A stretch of 29,669 nucleotides of DNA, from positions 1-29,669 of IMG/VR virus record IMGVR_UViG_3300030012_003012; one strand, written 5' to 3'. The notes beneath the pieces were generated by a model that ran no database searches, had not been told where the DNA came from, and saw nothing but the letters and a program-made list of their open reading frames with translations. Positions 5,584 to 13,624 of this stretch are shown piece by piece (within the stretch, counting starts at the first letter, position 1; each line of letters opens with the position of its first letter). A program made the position numbers and the translations under genes. This stretch comes from a virus.

Positions 5584-8319
5584 ATGGCAGATAATGAAGT
5601 CGCATACGGCATAACTGTTATTGCAGATGAAGCCACAGAGCAGTTAGATTTATTAGCTGATAGTGTAGATAATGCATCTGGTAACTTTTCAGATTTAGCA
5701 GAAGAAGCAGAATCCAGCATGGAAAGGCTAAGTGATGCCGCAGAATCTGGAAGCAGCAGCGTAGACAGTTTGGCAAGCTCAGCCGCCAAAGGTGGTGGGG
5801 GTTTGCGACAGATTAGCGCCGTTGTTTCAATGTTTAGCCCTGCATTGGGTAAAATGGTGGCTGGCATATCTAAAGCGATCATGGCCGTTAAAGGTTTATC
5901 GGCTGTTATGTCTGTTCTAAACAAAAAAATGATTATTTTAACGGCTGTGATCGCGGCTGTTGGCGTTGCTTATTCGCTTTTAAATGGTGACACAGAAGAA
6001 CAAAAAGCAGCGGCAGAAGAAGCGGCCAGAGCAGAAGAAAGACTAAAAACGGCCATGGATAATTTAGTGGTATCCACTGAAAACTTGGCCAGAGCGCGCA
6101 ACATGTTAAGACGCGCCAATGGATCTGTAGCGCAAAGCACAGAAGATTTAAAAAATGAAATAAAACTTCTAACGATAAATGACGAAAACAGCCGTAAAGA
6201 GTTAGAGCGCCAGATCAACAGAAAAAAACAACTTAGACGTTTCACAGATCAGTTAGCGGCAGCAAAACAAACAGAAGCGGAAGCCAGCAAAGCAAATACA
6301 GAAAATTTAAAAGCTGAAAAAGCAGTTCAAGAAGAAAGACTAAAAACGCTTGAAAAACAAGCAAAACAAGAGCTTAAAAGAAAAACTGTTAAAGTCAGTG
6401 GTGACACAGGATTTGCACCAGCAAGGTTTGAAAGCCAACCTGGTCAATTAAGTGATGCGACAGCTAAGGCATTTTTGCAAGCCAAACAAAACGTAAAAGA
6501 TTTAGATGCAGCCATTTTAAAATCTTCCCATACGACACAAAAGCTTTTAACACAGTCCAAAGATTTAGAAGCTGGTAATTTTAAACAAAATCAACAGGCT
6601 GAAGAATATAACAGGCTTTTAAAAAGCAGAGATGCCTTATTAAAAAGACGTAAACGCTTAGACGAAGCAGCGCGAAAAAATGAAGCAGCAAACAACACAA
6701 GGCGAACAAAAGCACAAAATCGAAGTAATGAAATAACTGCAAACGCTCAGGAAAGAGAAAGAAATAGATTAGCGGCAATTAATAAATTGCTTTCCATTAG
6801 AACATCAATTGAACAGGTTAACAAATCTATTGCTTTAAATGCGTTGGCGATAAATGACAAAGCCAGAACAGCAGAAGAAAAATTATTACAGCAAGAGATA
6901 AAAATTAATGAACTTATGGCCAAGCGCCTAAAGGGTAAAGAAAGGGAAGCAGCTTTAGCAAATATTGAACGGATGCAAAGCGCTTTAGATGAAAAAAGCA
7001 AACTACGACAAAACGAACAAAGGGACGCTGCACTCCAAAAAGATAAAGACTTGGTGGCACAGCAAAAAAAGAACAAAGAAGAAGCAGAAAAACAATTAGA
7101 TATATTAAAGAAAAATAAAGCGACTACAGAAGAAATAACGGCTGCAAATAAACAATTACAAAGGGCCACCGATGGAGTAACAAACGCATTACAAACACAG
7201 GCAGATAACATAAAGCGATATGATGCAGGTGTTAGCGCTCAAAGACAAACAAACACACGCGAAGAAATATTAACCAACGAAGAAAGGACAGCAGAACAAA
7301 TAAAAAGCATTGAAGGCTTGGACAATGCGCTAAAAAGTTTAAACGCTGAATATGCAGCCAGCACAAAAGTTAATCCTTACGCCCAATTAGATAACAGTTT
7401 GGACGACATTAGAAGCCAGATAAAAAGCATTAGAGAAGAAGGCGTAATTCCAGATGTCGAAACCCAATTAAAAAAACTTGAAGAAGGTTTAAAAGCATTT
7501 GAATCAGAAGCCAGAACAGAAATAAAAGCCACTGTGGTGGTAGACAAAATCCAAGGCGCATTAGATATCTTAAATGATAGTCTTAGAGCGTTAGGCGATC
7601 CGGCTGGTATGGTTAGCGGTGTGGCTACTGGCATTGGTGCGGCTTTAGGTGGTCCGGCTGGGGCTGCATTAGGCCAAACATTTGGCTCTTTAGTCCAAGG
7701 TTTATCCGCGTTGGGTGAAAAAGACCCAGCAGAATTAGAGGCTGAAATGATGCAATTCACCCAAGCTTTTATAAAAGGGCTTCAGGTATTGCCAAAAATA
7801 TTAATAAAGCTTTTGCCTAAACTTATCACTGGTTTGTCTATTGCTATCATTTCAGCAATCCCAATTTTATTGGTTGAACTTGTAAAAGCAATTGGGGAAA
7901 TATTAACTGGGGCTTTTGACGCCTTAAGCCTTAAAGACGGTGAAGGCTTTTTTGAATACATAGGTCGACAGATCACCCAGATATTCGATTTTTGGGCAAA
8001 TTTCTTATTTGGTGGATCAGATGAAGGCATGAGAAGTGGCGGCAGTGCCAGACCATTAAGCGGCCGCAGTGGTATGCGTATGACAAGAGGCACAGGTTTA
8101 GCGCTGTTGCATCCCAATGAATTTGTAGTACCCCAGAGCGGCATGGCTCCACAGGCTGTAACCAGAACATTGGATAGCATCGGCAGCGGCAGCAATGCCA
8201 CCAATATTAATATTAATTCAATCGTCACAGAAAGATCGGCCATTGATGAATTGGTTAATAGAATAGAACAAAGATACCAATTATTTGGGCAGAGCAGATC
8301 AACTCTTTTTGCAGGTTAA
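5584..8319 (+). CDS. Tail tape measure protein
   Basis: The protein has 911 residues and is the longest gene. The start ATG 5584 follows GAGG. It shows the usual design: an N-terminal region of short helices (residues 1-85); a hydrophobic stretch (about 115-132, MIILTAVIAAVGVAYSLL); a very long lysine/glutamate/glutamine-rich coiled coil (about 140-640); a glycine/alanine segment (GGPAGAALGQTFGSL); a second hydrophobic helix pair near 735-775; and a C-terminal domain with LLHPNEFVVPQS and NATNININS, found in many tape measures. It sets tail length and may enter the host membrane at ejection. It begins the rightward tail operon, four bases before the next gene. Confidence 0.93.
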   Translation: MADNEVAYGITVIADEATEQLDLLADSVDNASGNFSDLAEEAESSMERLSDAAESGSSSVDSLASSAAKGGGGLRQISAVVSMFSPALGKMVAGISKAIMAVKGLSAVMSVLNKKMIILTAVIAAVGVAYSLLNGDTEEQKAAAEEAARAEERLKTAMDNLVVSTENLARARNMLRRANGSVAQSTEDLKNEIKLLTINDENSRKELERQINRKKQLRRFTDQLAAAKQTEAEASKANTENLKAEKAVQEERLKTLEKQAKQELKRKTVKVSGDTGFAPARFESQPGQLSDATAKAFLQAKQNVKDLDAAILKSSHTTQKLLTQSKDLEAGNFKQNQQAEEYNRLLKSRDALLKRRKRLDEAARKNEAANNTRRTKAQNRSNEITANAQERERNRLAAINKLLSIRTSIEQVNKSIALNALAINDKARTAEEKLLQQEIKINELMAKRLKGKEREAALANIERMQSALDEKSKLRQNEQRDAALQKDKDLVAQQKKNKEEAEKQLDILKKNKATTEEITAANKQLQRATDGVTNALQTQADNIKRYDAGVSAQRQTNTREEILTNEERTAEQIKSIEGLDNALKSLNAEYAASTKVNPYAQLDNSLDDIRSQIKSIREEGVIPDVETQLKKLEEGLKAFESEARTEIKATVVVDKIQGALDILNDSLRALGDPAGMVSGVATGIGAALGGPAGAALGQTFGSLVQGLSALGEKDPAELEAEMMQFTQAFIKGLQVLPKILIKLLPKLITGLSIAIISAIPILLVELVKAIGEILTGAFDALSLKDGEGFFEYIGRQITQIFDFWANFLFGGSDEGMRSGGSARPLSGRSGMRMTRGTGLALLHPNEFVVPQSGMAPQAVTRTLDSIGSGSNATNININSIVTERSAIDELVNRIEQRYQLFGQSRSTLFAG

Positions 8320-8322
8320 CCA

Positions 8323-9168
8323 ATGGGAAACGCTATTTTTTATTATTACCCCCAGCCAGATGGCAATAAACTGGTAACCATTGATCTGGGTGATCCATTA
8401 GGCCAATTGTTTTCAGATATAGAATGGAACGCAGATACAGGCGTAACACTATCGGGTAAAATGCGAAGAGTAAACGGCATGACACGCGAACGGGTGACCA
8501 TACAGCGCGACAGATTAAGCGGTGGTGAAACAATTGCACATCAATTAATTGCCATGCAAAACCATTTAGATCGTGGATTTAGTGTTTTCTTTTCTGCGGA
8601 TTCTGATAAAACTTTTTATGCACCAGTAAAAAACAGTTTGGTGGGTGGTGATACGAATATAGAGCTTTATCCAAACCCGTTTTATGATTTTGTAGGCACA
8701 GCCACACCAGATGCCAATGATTATGTTGTTTTAGAGACTATGGGCCCTGGCATGTATCAGGAAATTAAAAAGGTGTCCAATAGCTCTGGGCTTTCTGCGA
8801 TCACTGGCGGCAGCATGACCACCAACGATGTTTCATTTACTTATGGCGATAGGCTTAGTTTTTTAAGGTGGTACAGATGTTGGGGTGGCTTAAAGCGCCC
8901 ATCTGATCAAATCGGCCAAAGCATTATCACTAATGAAAATGGGATTCTCTGGAGCTTAAATGTTGAATTGGTTGTGGATGCTTCTTTAATGTTTAGATAC
9001 CATCCAGATCAAGGCAGCGAATTTAGAACAGAATTTAACGGTGTTGCAGCTGAACCCACACCGCCAGAAGTAACAATGGAAGACCCACGACAGCGGTTTA
9101 CGTTAGAAGAACAATTCCAGCCATATGAATACATTAGCCCATATGGGCCGGGTTACAATAGGGGTTAA
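8323..9168 (+). CDS. Distal tail (Dit-like) structural protein
   Basis: The protein has 281 residues, directly after the tape measure. It is strand-rich with many aromatic residues, starting MGNAIFYYYPQPDGNKLVTI, and has alternating short loops and no enzyme motif. The gene after the tape measure in siphophages normally encodes the distal tail protein joining tube to tip, and size and composition agree. The C-terminal 40 residues are proline- and aromatic-rich (EEQFQPYEYISPYGPGYNRG). It ends two bases before the next ATG. The call rests mainly on gene order. Confidence 0.65.
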   Translation: MGNAIFYYYPQPDGNKLVTIDLGDPLGQLFSDIEWNADTGVTLSGKMRRVNGMTRERVTIQRDRLSGGETIAHQLIAMQNHLDRGFSVFFSADSDKTFYAPVKNSLVGGDTNIELYPNPFYDFVGTATPDANDYVVLETMGPGMYQEIKKVSNSSGLSAITGGSMTTNDVSFTYGDRLSFLRWYRCWGGLKRPSDQIGQSIITNENGILWSLNVELVVDASLMFRYHPDQGSEFRTEFNGVAAEPTPPEVTMEDPRQRFTLEEQFQPYEYISPYGPGYNRG

Positions 9169-9169
9169 A

Positions 9170-10807
9170 ATGGCTTGGTCTTCTGGATTTAAAATAAACT
9201 TAGATCGAAGCGAAATGACGCCACGATACAAATTGAAGTTTCATAAACCACCGCGTGGCCCTGGTGGTTTTTTTACTATCTCTGGTGGTTTAGATCCATC
9301 CCAAACAACCAACCAGCATAAACCCGCCTACATAAGCGCCGAAGGCCCCAGAATAAGTGGCACAAAAATCACGCCTGTGACATGGGGCGTTTCTATGGGT
9401 GGTTTTGAAGTGCCTATAGTGGGAGACATCAGCCAATATTATCCAGATTTAATGCGTGGTGTTTTTGCTGGGCTCTACATGATTCTTGGCGATGAAGAAG
9501 AAAGAATAGCGTTTGGCCAGCTTAAAGAAATAAATGGTAAAAACGGCAAATGGTCTTTTGTTTTTCAAGATTTGTTATCAAGCTTGCAAGGTACAGCAAG
9601 CGGCTCTTGTAATAGTGATGGATTCGATCCAACAGGTGGAGGCAATGCTGTTAAATATGGGCAGTTTTTTAGAACCATTGGCATGGAGGCCACCGCTTCA
9701 GCTTATACGCTTGGCGGCAATACAATAACCATTAACAAATGCCAGTTTTTCAAAAAGCAATATGCTGAAAATGGTTTATGTAAAATTGAAATGAAAGATG
9801 CTGGCGGCGCTTCGCTTGGTACGGCCCATTTTGAATGGTCGGCTATTTCTGCCACTACTGGCTCTGGTGATCTGACTTTAACAGCTGCATCTAAAGGCGG
9901 CAGTGTAATTTATCCCGGTGACGCACCACTACAAAGCTTTCATAGTGGGACAGTAACCAGTCTGGCTTTTATACATGGCCACCCATGGGATTTATTAACC
10001 TACATGATTCTTTCCAGAGATAATAGTGGATCATTAAACACAAATCGCTTCCCACAGTCATGGGCATCGGAAGGCAATTTCCCTTATGATCTGGTAGACG
10101 TTAACGACATGAACATACACAGCGCATATTTTCACACGCCACCTGGTGGAACTGGCACAAACTATAAGTTTTCTATTCCATTGGAAAGCAGCTTATCGGC
10201 AGGTTTACGCGGCTATTCTGATTTGGTTAAATCACTTGGCATGTGGCCTGTTTGGCGTCAAGATTCTGTTAGCTGGCGTGGTTGCCAAGATATTTATAAC
10301 GCTTCGATCCATTGCGTTACAATACCAGAAACGGACATTATAGAAATCACCCGCCACAGTTTATTTAGTGCCCAAAATCCTTTAATCTATGCTGGGGTTT
10401 TTATTCTTTACCCAATCGACAGCACAACAAACGGCAATAATGGAAGCATAAAAATAACTAACGACATGCCAAGCTTACCATTTGAAAGCGTTTATAATGC
10501 AGATGGCAGCCGTCTATATGACGTTACATTAAATGCTTCACAAATGGCGACCAATGACAGTAAAAGGCTTTTACCATGGGCCAGAAATGTTATTGAAACG
10601 ATAGATTTAAGACTAACCCCCAAATATGCTAAACTCTGTGCTGGTGATTTGGTTGAAATCACAACCAGATTTTTGCAAAGCCCCATAAAGGGTGACGGTA
10701 ATTTTGAACGTCAACGCGCTATGGTTACTTCTGTTTCTTGGCAAGTTTCACGCGGTTACTGTTCTATCCAATTGGCTTTATATCGTGACATTTTTACATA
10801 TTATTGA
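9170..10807 (+). CDS. Tail tip / baseplate hub-like protein
   Basis: The protein has 545 residues from ATG 9170, preceded by AGGGG, two bases after the previous stop; an in-frame ATG at 9125 overlaps the previous gene and lacks a site. It begins MAWSSGFKINLDRSE. It is beta-rich throughout, with glycine loops and a C-terminal strand series (residues about 490-545, including SPIKGDGNFERQRAMVTSVS) resembling the hub domains of tail-tip proteins (gp27/gpJ-type barrels). No hydrolase motif is apparent. Its place, third after the tape measure, fits a hub or tip protein contacting the host. The family is inferred. Confidence 0.6.
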   Translation: MAWSSGFKINLDRSEMTPRYKLKFHKPPRGPGGFFTISGGLDPSQTTNQHKPAYISAEGPRISGTKITPVTWGVSMGGFEVPIVGDISQYYPDLMRGVFAGLYMILGDEEERIAFGQLKEINGKNGKWSFVFQDLLSSLQGTASGSCNSDGFDPTGGGNAVKYGQFFRTIGMEATASAYTLGGNTITINKCQFFKKQYAENGLCKIEMKDAGGASLGTAHFEWSAISATTGSGDLTLTAASKGGSVIYPGDAPLQSFHSGTVTSLAFIHGHPWDLLTYMILSRDNSGSLNTNRFPQSWASEGNFPYDLVDVNDMNIHSAYFHTPPGGTGTNYKFSIPLESSLSAGLRGYSDLVKSLGMWPVWRQDSVSWRGCQDIYNASIHCVTIPETDIIEITRHSLFSAQNPLIYAGVFILYPIDSTTNGNNGSIKITNDMPSLPFESVYNADGSRLYDVTLNASQMATNDSKRLLPWARNVIETIDLRLTPKYAKLCAGDLVEITTRFLQSPIKGDGNFERQRAMVTSVSWQVSRGYCSIQLALYRDIFTYY

Positions 10808-10821
10808 AGGAGATAAAAAAA

Positions 10822-11454
10822 ATGCAAGAGCTACCACAAATCCTTAAAGATGTTTTGGCCGCTGGCCATTTGATTTTTGACACTGGAGACTATGACATAA
10901 ATTTAATTGGTGTCAGAAACCCAAACGGCCAGCCAGATAAATACGATGATATTTTATTTGTAGTCTATAAAAAAAATGGATTGTGGCAGGTTGAAAGCTT
11001 CCAGATCACAACAGATCCCGGCCTTTACTTTTTAAAAAACCCCATAAATGTTTTGGGAACTGCCATTTTATGCCCCGGCCAATATCGTAGCGTTTACCGC
11101 GTCGATTATCATCGTGGAAAGTATAAAGCTTTATGCCAGCGCCGCCCGGTTAAATGCTTTAGAGACAATAACAGAGACAAAATCATAGATATGGATGCTG
11201 GCTCTACATCCACTGGACTCTATGGTGTGAATTTACATCGATCACACGCAGATTATGAAGTTGACACGATAGGGCGCTATAGCGCCGGATGCCAAACGCT
11301 TAGAAGGGCAGAAGATTTAGACCGCGTTTTGCATTTAGTTGATATGCAATTTAAAACCCATCCAGATTGGGATAAGGCTGTAACCTATACGCTTTTAGCC
11401 CCAGAGAAAAAAGGCCCAGCTGCAAAAGGCAAAAAGAAAACACCAAAGAAATAG
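10822..11454 (+). CDS. Probable cell-wall enzyme with L,D-transpeptidase-like SxGC motif
   Basis: The protein has 210 residues from ATG 10822, with AAGGAGAT 8 nt upstream; a TTG start at 10804 is less likely. The central to C-terminal part contains GVNLHRSHADYE (about residues 136-147) followed by RYSAGCQTL (about 154-162). A His and then S-x-G-C some 15-20 residues later is the arrangement of YkuD-type L,D-transpeptidase catalytic sites, and several phage lysis-region proteins share this text with YRDNNRD-like loops upstream (here FRDNNRDKIIDMD). The C terminus is a basic tail. It is last in the tail operon, a place suited to a lysin or tip-associated peptidoglycan enzyme. Catalytic residues are visible, but the substrate and its lysis role are inferred. 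Confidence 0.6.
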   Translation: MQELPQILKDVLAAGHLIFDTGDYDINLIGVRNPNGQPDKYDDILFVVYKKNGLWQVESFQITTDPGLYFLKNPINVLGTAILCPGQYRSVYRVDYHRGKYKALCQRRPVKCFRDNNRDKIIDMDAGSTSTGLYGVNLHRSHADYEVDTIGRYSAGCQTLRRAEDLDRVLHLVDMQFKTHPDWDKAVTYTLLAPEKKGPAAKGKKKTPKK

Positions 11455-11487
11455 TTTTCCACAGGGTTTTCCACAGGGTTTTCCACA
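11455..11487 (+). repeat. TTTTCCACA array, three units at 12-bp spacing (DnaA-box-like)
   Basis: TTTTCCACA occurs at 11455, 11467 and 11479, separated by GGG and starting directly after the stop codon at 11454. It differs from the consensus DnaA box TTATCCACA by one base. A second array of the same word lies in opposite orientation at 24923-24991. Confidence 0.8.
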
Positions 11488-11521
11488 GGCTATTGAAAAG
11501 TCTATGGAAAACTTTTTTTTT
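11478..11521 (+). terminator. Possible terminator of the tail operon
   Basis: GTTTTCCA (11478-11485) pairs with TGGAAAAC (11505-11512) and nine T follow (11513-11521). The stem is AT-rich and the loop long (19 nt), so it is weaker than the other terminators. The same bases are part of the origin-like element. Confidence 0.4.
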
Positions 11522-11530
11522 GCATATCGC

Positions 11531-11556
11531 CTAAATAGATACTAAATAGTATTTAG
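11531..11556 (+). promoter_or_regulatory. Operator dyad before the DNA-modification operon
   Basis: CTAAATA-G-TATTTAG (11542-11556) is a perfect inverted repeat, with an extra direct half-site CTAAATAG at 11531-11538, 11 bp upstream. The right half could serve as a -10 (TATTTA), but no good -35 is seen. It ends 21 nt before the queC start. The same dyad type precedes four other units. Confidence 0.6.
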
Positions 11557-11577
11557 GCAGACACAAAAGGATAACAG

Positions 11578-12129
11578 ATGAAAACGATACTTTTAAGCGG
11601 CGGGATTGATAGCTACATTCTTTTAAAATCAATTAAAAACAAAAAGGGGCTTTTTGCTACTTTTATTAATTGGGGTCAACCTGCATTAGAGCAAGAAAGA
11701 TTCTACACACAATTAATTTGTGATGTTGAAAAAATACAAATGCAAGAAATTAAAATTGACATTGATAACAGTGCAATGAAAATTGGCACAGGCAGACCAG
11801 GATCAAGATTTGTATCAGGTCGAAACAAATCATTTTTAACAGCTGCATCAAAGACGGCAAAAACACTTTATTTCGGAGCCATACGAAACGACCACAATGA
11901 TTATCCAGATTGCAGACGTGAGTTTTTTGATCAAATGGAAATAGAATTAGGCGTTAAAATTTGCACGCCATTAATCAATAAAACCAAAAGTGAATTGATA
12001 TCTGAAAACAAAAGCTTGCCCTTAAATATTACATGGTCATGTTATGAACCCGTTGGGCCTTTTGAATGTGGAAAATGCAATTCATGTCTTGAAAAATCAA
12101 AATCAATTGTTTTCGCGAATATCAAATGA
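11578..12129 (+). CDS. queC: 7-cyano-7-deazaguanine (preQ0) synthase
   Basis: The protein has 183 residues, shorter than typical QueC (about 220-230), with AAAGGAT before the start. It has a PP-loop ATP site SGGIDS (7-12), an inner GRNKSFL segment (81-87), DYPDCRREF (108-116, matching the QueC signature D..YPDCRPEF) and a zinc site of Cys155, Cys164, Cys167 and Cys170 (C-x8-CGKCNSC). QueC converts 7-carboxy-7-deazaguanine (CDG) with ATP and ammonia to preQ0. Its gene overlaps the DpdA gene by four bases, so the base is probably destined for phage DNA rather than tRNA. QueD, QueE and FolE are absent, so CDG must come from the host. Catalytic and zinc residues are all visible. Confidence 0.93.
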   Translation: MKTILLSGGIDSYILLKSIKNKKGLFATFINWGQPALEQERFYTQLICDVEKIQMQEIKIDIDNSAMKIGTGRPGSRFVSGRNKSFLTAASKTAKTLYFGAIRNDHNDYPDCRREFFDQMEIELGVKICTPLINKTKSELISENKSLPLNITWSCYEPVGPFECGKCNSCLEKSKSIVFANIK

Positions 12130-12749
12130 TTGCCTATTGTGCTGTTTGCACCAACAAAAGAAATTTAAAAGCTTTAAGCGGTTATCCATGGCGTTTTTTG
12201 CTTTCAACATCTACGCCATATTCGATTAATAAATATCGTGATTTTGGCCGCAAATATGCAATAGATAACGGCGCTTATTCTGATTTTGTCAACGGTCGAC
12301 CTTTTCAGACAGAAAGATTCTTAAAGCTTTTGCGCACGTTTGGCCATAATGCTGAATTTATTGTGATACCTGATTCAGTCGGCAATAAAACCGAAACGCT
12401 AATTTTTGCCGAGCATTGGATAAGAAAATTAAATGGCAGACTTCTTTTGGTTTTACAGGATGACATGGAACCAAAAGATATAGAACCGTTTAAAAAATAC
12501 ATCTATGGTTTTTTTATGGGCGGTTCAACAGATTGGAAAATGGCAAACATTCCAATTTTTTCTAATTATGCTATTAAGAACGATCTATATTTCCATGTTG
12601 GCAGGGTTAATTCAATAAAGCGTTTAAAATACTGCATTGATCATAAAGTCAAAAGCATAGATGGATCTGGGCCTTCACGATTTTATAAAGTGGCGCGTGA
12701 TATGACTGGTTTTTTAAAAGACCATAACAACCAATTAAAACTATTATGA
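12126..12749 (+). CDS. dpdA: DpdA-like 7-deazaguanine DNA transglycosylase
   Basis: The protein has 207 residues, with start ATG in an ATGA overlap with queC. It has the motif order of the tRNA-guanine-transglycosylase barrel in compact form: AIDNGAY (46-51, matching MDSGGF), PDSVG (82-86), YGFFMGGSTDWK (127-138, matching the GG base-binding loop), HVGRVNSIKRL (157-167) and SIDGSG (177-182), where Asp179 would be the nucleophile (compare MFDCV). The zinc CxCxxC motif of tRNA enzymes is missing, as in phage DpdA. It would exchange guanine in DNA for the base made via QueC, protecting it from restriction. The alignment is by eye, and coupling to queC is strong supporting evidence. Confidence 0.82.
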   Translation: MIAYCAVCTNKRNLKALSGYPWRFLLSTSTPYSINKYRDFGRKYAIDNGAYSDFVNGRPFQTERFLKLLRTFGHNAEFIVIPDSVGNKTETLIFAEHWIRKLNGRLLLVLQDDMEPKDIEPFKKYIYGFFMGGSTDWKMANIPIFSNYAIKNDLYFHVGRVNSIKRLKYCIDHKVKSIDGSGPSRFYKVARDMTGFLKDHNNQLKLL

Positions 12750-13615
12750 TTTATAAAATAGGCTCCTGTTTTTCTGGGATTGGTGGTTTTGAGCTTGGCC
12801 TCCAATGGGCTTTTGATAATGCTGGCATAGATCATAAGGTTAGCTGGCAGATCGAACAAAACCCATTTTGCCAAACGATCTTAAAGAAGCATTGGCCAGA
12901 ATCGGTTTTATACAGCGATATCAGAGAAGTTAAAAACGTTGATTCAGTAGATATTTTAATAGGTGGTTTTCCTTGTCAAGATATTAGCGTGGCAGGTTTA
13001 CAAAAAGGTGTTAAAAATGGTGAAAAGTCAAGTTTATGGTTTGAAATGCTCCGCATTATTGGCGACATTAGACCCAGAATCGTTGTCTTGGAAAATGTCC
13101 CAAATATCGTTAATGTGGGCGGCCCCACAGTTATTGGAAGCCTTACCAAAATCGGGTATAACTGCGAATGGTCGATTATATCGGCTGCACAATTCGGAGC
13201 GCCACACATTAGAAAGCGCTGGTTTTGCATTGCTACCAACCCCCAGAGCTTCAGCAATGACCGACGAATCAATAGAAGGCTTTTTAAAGAGGAAAGCAGC
13301 CGGAAAAGTCAGCACGCCCAAACTGGCCACAGCGTTAAGGATGTTGCCAACACCATCCGCAAACATGCACAAATACCGCCTAAAGGGAAACACCCAAGCC
13401 AGTCGCAATCTGGAAGCAATGGCCCGAACAGGCAAGTTATCCCAAACTGGCGAAACTGGCCGACTCAACCCGCATTTTGTGGAGGAGATGATGGGGTTCC
13501 CAATCGGGTGGCTAAGTTAAAAGCATTGGGTAACGCTATTGTCCCACAATGCGCCCAATTTGTTTTTGAACAAATAATAAAAAGCGGTATATTAGAATCA
13601 CAGCAAACGACATAA
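12746..13615 (+). CDS. C5-cytosine DNA methyltransferase
   Basis: The protein has 289 residues, with start ATG in an ATGA overlap with dpdA. The canonical motifs are in order: FSGIGGFELGL (I, 9-19, SAM binding), GGFPCQDIS (IV, Cys77 nucleophile), ENV (VI, 116-118), QFGAPHIRKRW (VIII, 149-159) and VPNRVAKLKALGNAIVP (IX/X, 251-267). The region 165-245 between VIII and IX is short and low in conservation and should hold target recognition. It transfers methyl from SAM to cytosine. With queC/dpdA it forms a three-gene DNA-modification operon. A second credible protein is encoded in the +1 frame over most of this gene (13017-13520). The gene ends inside the stop/ribosome-site cassette. Confidence 0.95.
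   Translation: MIYKIGSCFSGIGGFELGLQWAFDNAGIDHKVSWQIEQNPFCQTILKKHWPESVLYSDIREVKNVDSVDILIGGFPCQDISVAGLQKGVKNGEKSSLWFEMLRIIGDIRPRIVVLENVPNIVNVGGPTVIGSLTKIGYNCEWSIISAAQFGAPHIRKRWFCIATNPQSFSNDRRINRRLFKEESSRKSQHAQTGHSVKDVANTIRKHAQIPPKGKHPSQSQSGSNGPNRQVIPNWRNWPTQPAFCGGDDGVPNRVAKLKALGNAIVPQCAQFVFEQIIKSGILESQQTT
13017..13520 (+). CDS. Overlapping-frame protein within the methyltransferase gene (LPTP...MGFPIGW family)
   Basis: The protein has 167 residues from ATG 13017, preceded by AAAGGTG at 6 nt; the frame is open back to an ATG at 12963. Counting from 12963, it carries LSWKMSQ (41-47), LPKSGITANG (61-70), LLPTPRAS (90-97), LPTPSAN (128-134) and GRLNPHFVEEMMGFPIGWL (166-184). This text recurs in a phage family usually annotated as methyltransferase-associated, known to me as free-standing proteins (SWKT..WP.SGM...G.....LPTPTA.D...LNP.WVEWLMGFP.GW). 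The same DNA encodes methyltransferase motifs VI to IX in the other frame. Two conserved texts over one stretch suggests overprinting. The function is unknown, possibly an accessory to methylation. Confidence 0.55.
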   Translation: MVKSQVYGLKCSALLATLDPESLSWKMSQISLMWAAPQLLEALPKSGITANGRLYRLHNSERHTLESAGFALLPTPRASAMTDESIEGFLKRKAAGKVSTPKLATALRMLPTPSANMHKYRLKGNTQASRNLEAMARTGKLSQTGETGRLNPHFVEEMMGFPIGWLS

Positions 13616-13619
13616 GGAG
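13601..13619 (+). repeat. Stop/ribosome-site cassette
   Basis: CAGCAAACGACATAAGGAG is identical to 2986-3004. It contains the methyltransferase stop (TAA 13613-13615) and the ribosome site for ATG 13625. Confidence 0.8.
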
Positions 13620-13624
13620 AAAAC

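Noticed and set aside
5544-8243. Several 90-154-codon open frames on the minus strand inside the tape-measure gene
   Set aside because: They mirror a lysine/glutamate/alanine-rich coiled coil, have no ribosome sites and resemble no protein.
13034-13468. Antisense frame of 144 codons in the methyltransferase region
   Set aside because: No family text or ribosome site. Unlike the +1 plus-strand frame, it looks like a shadow of two overlapping conserved frames.
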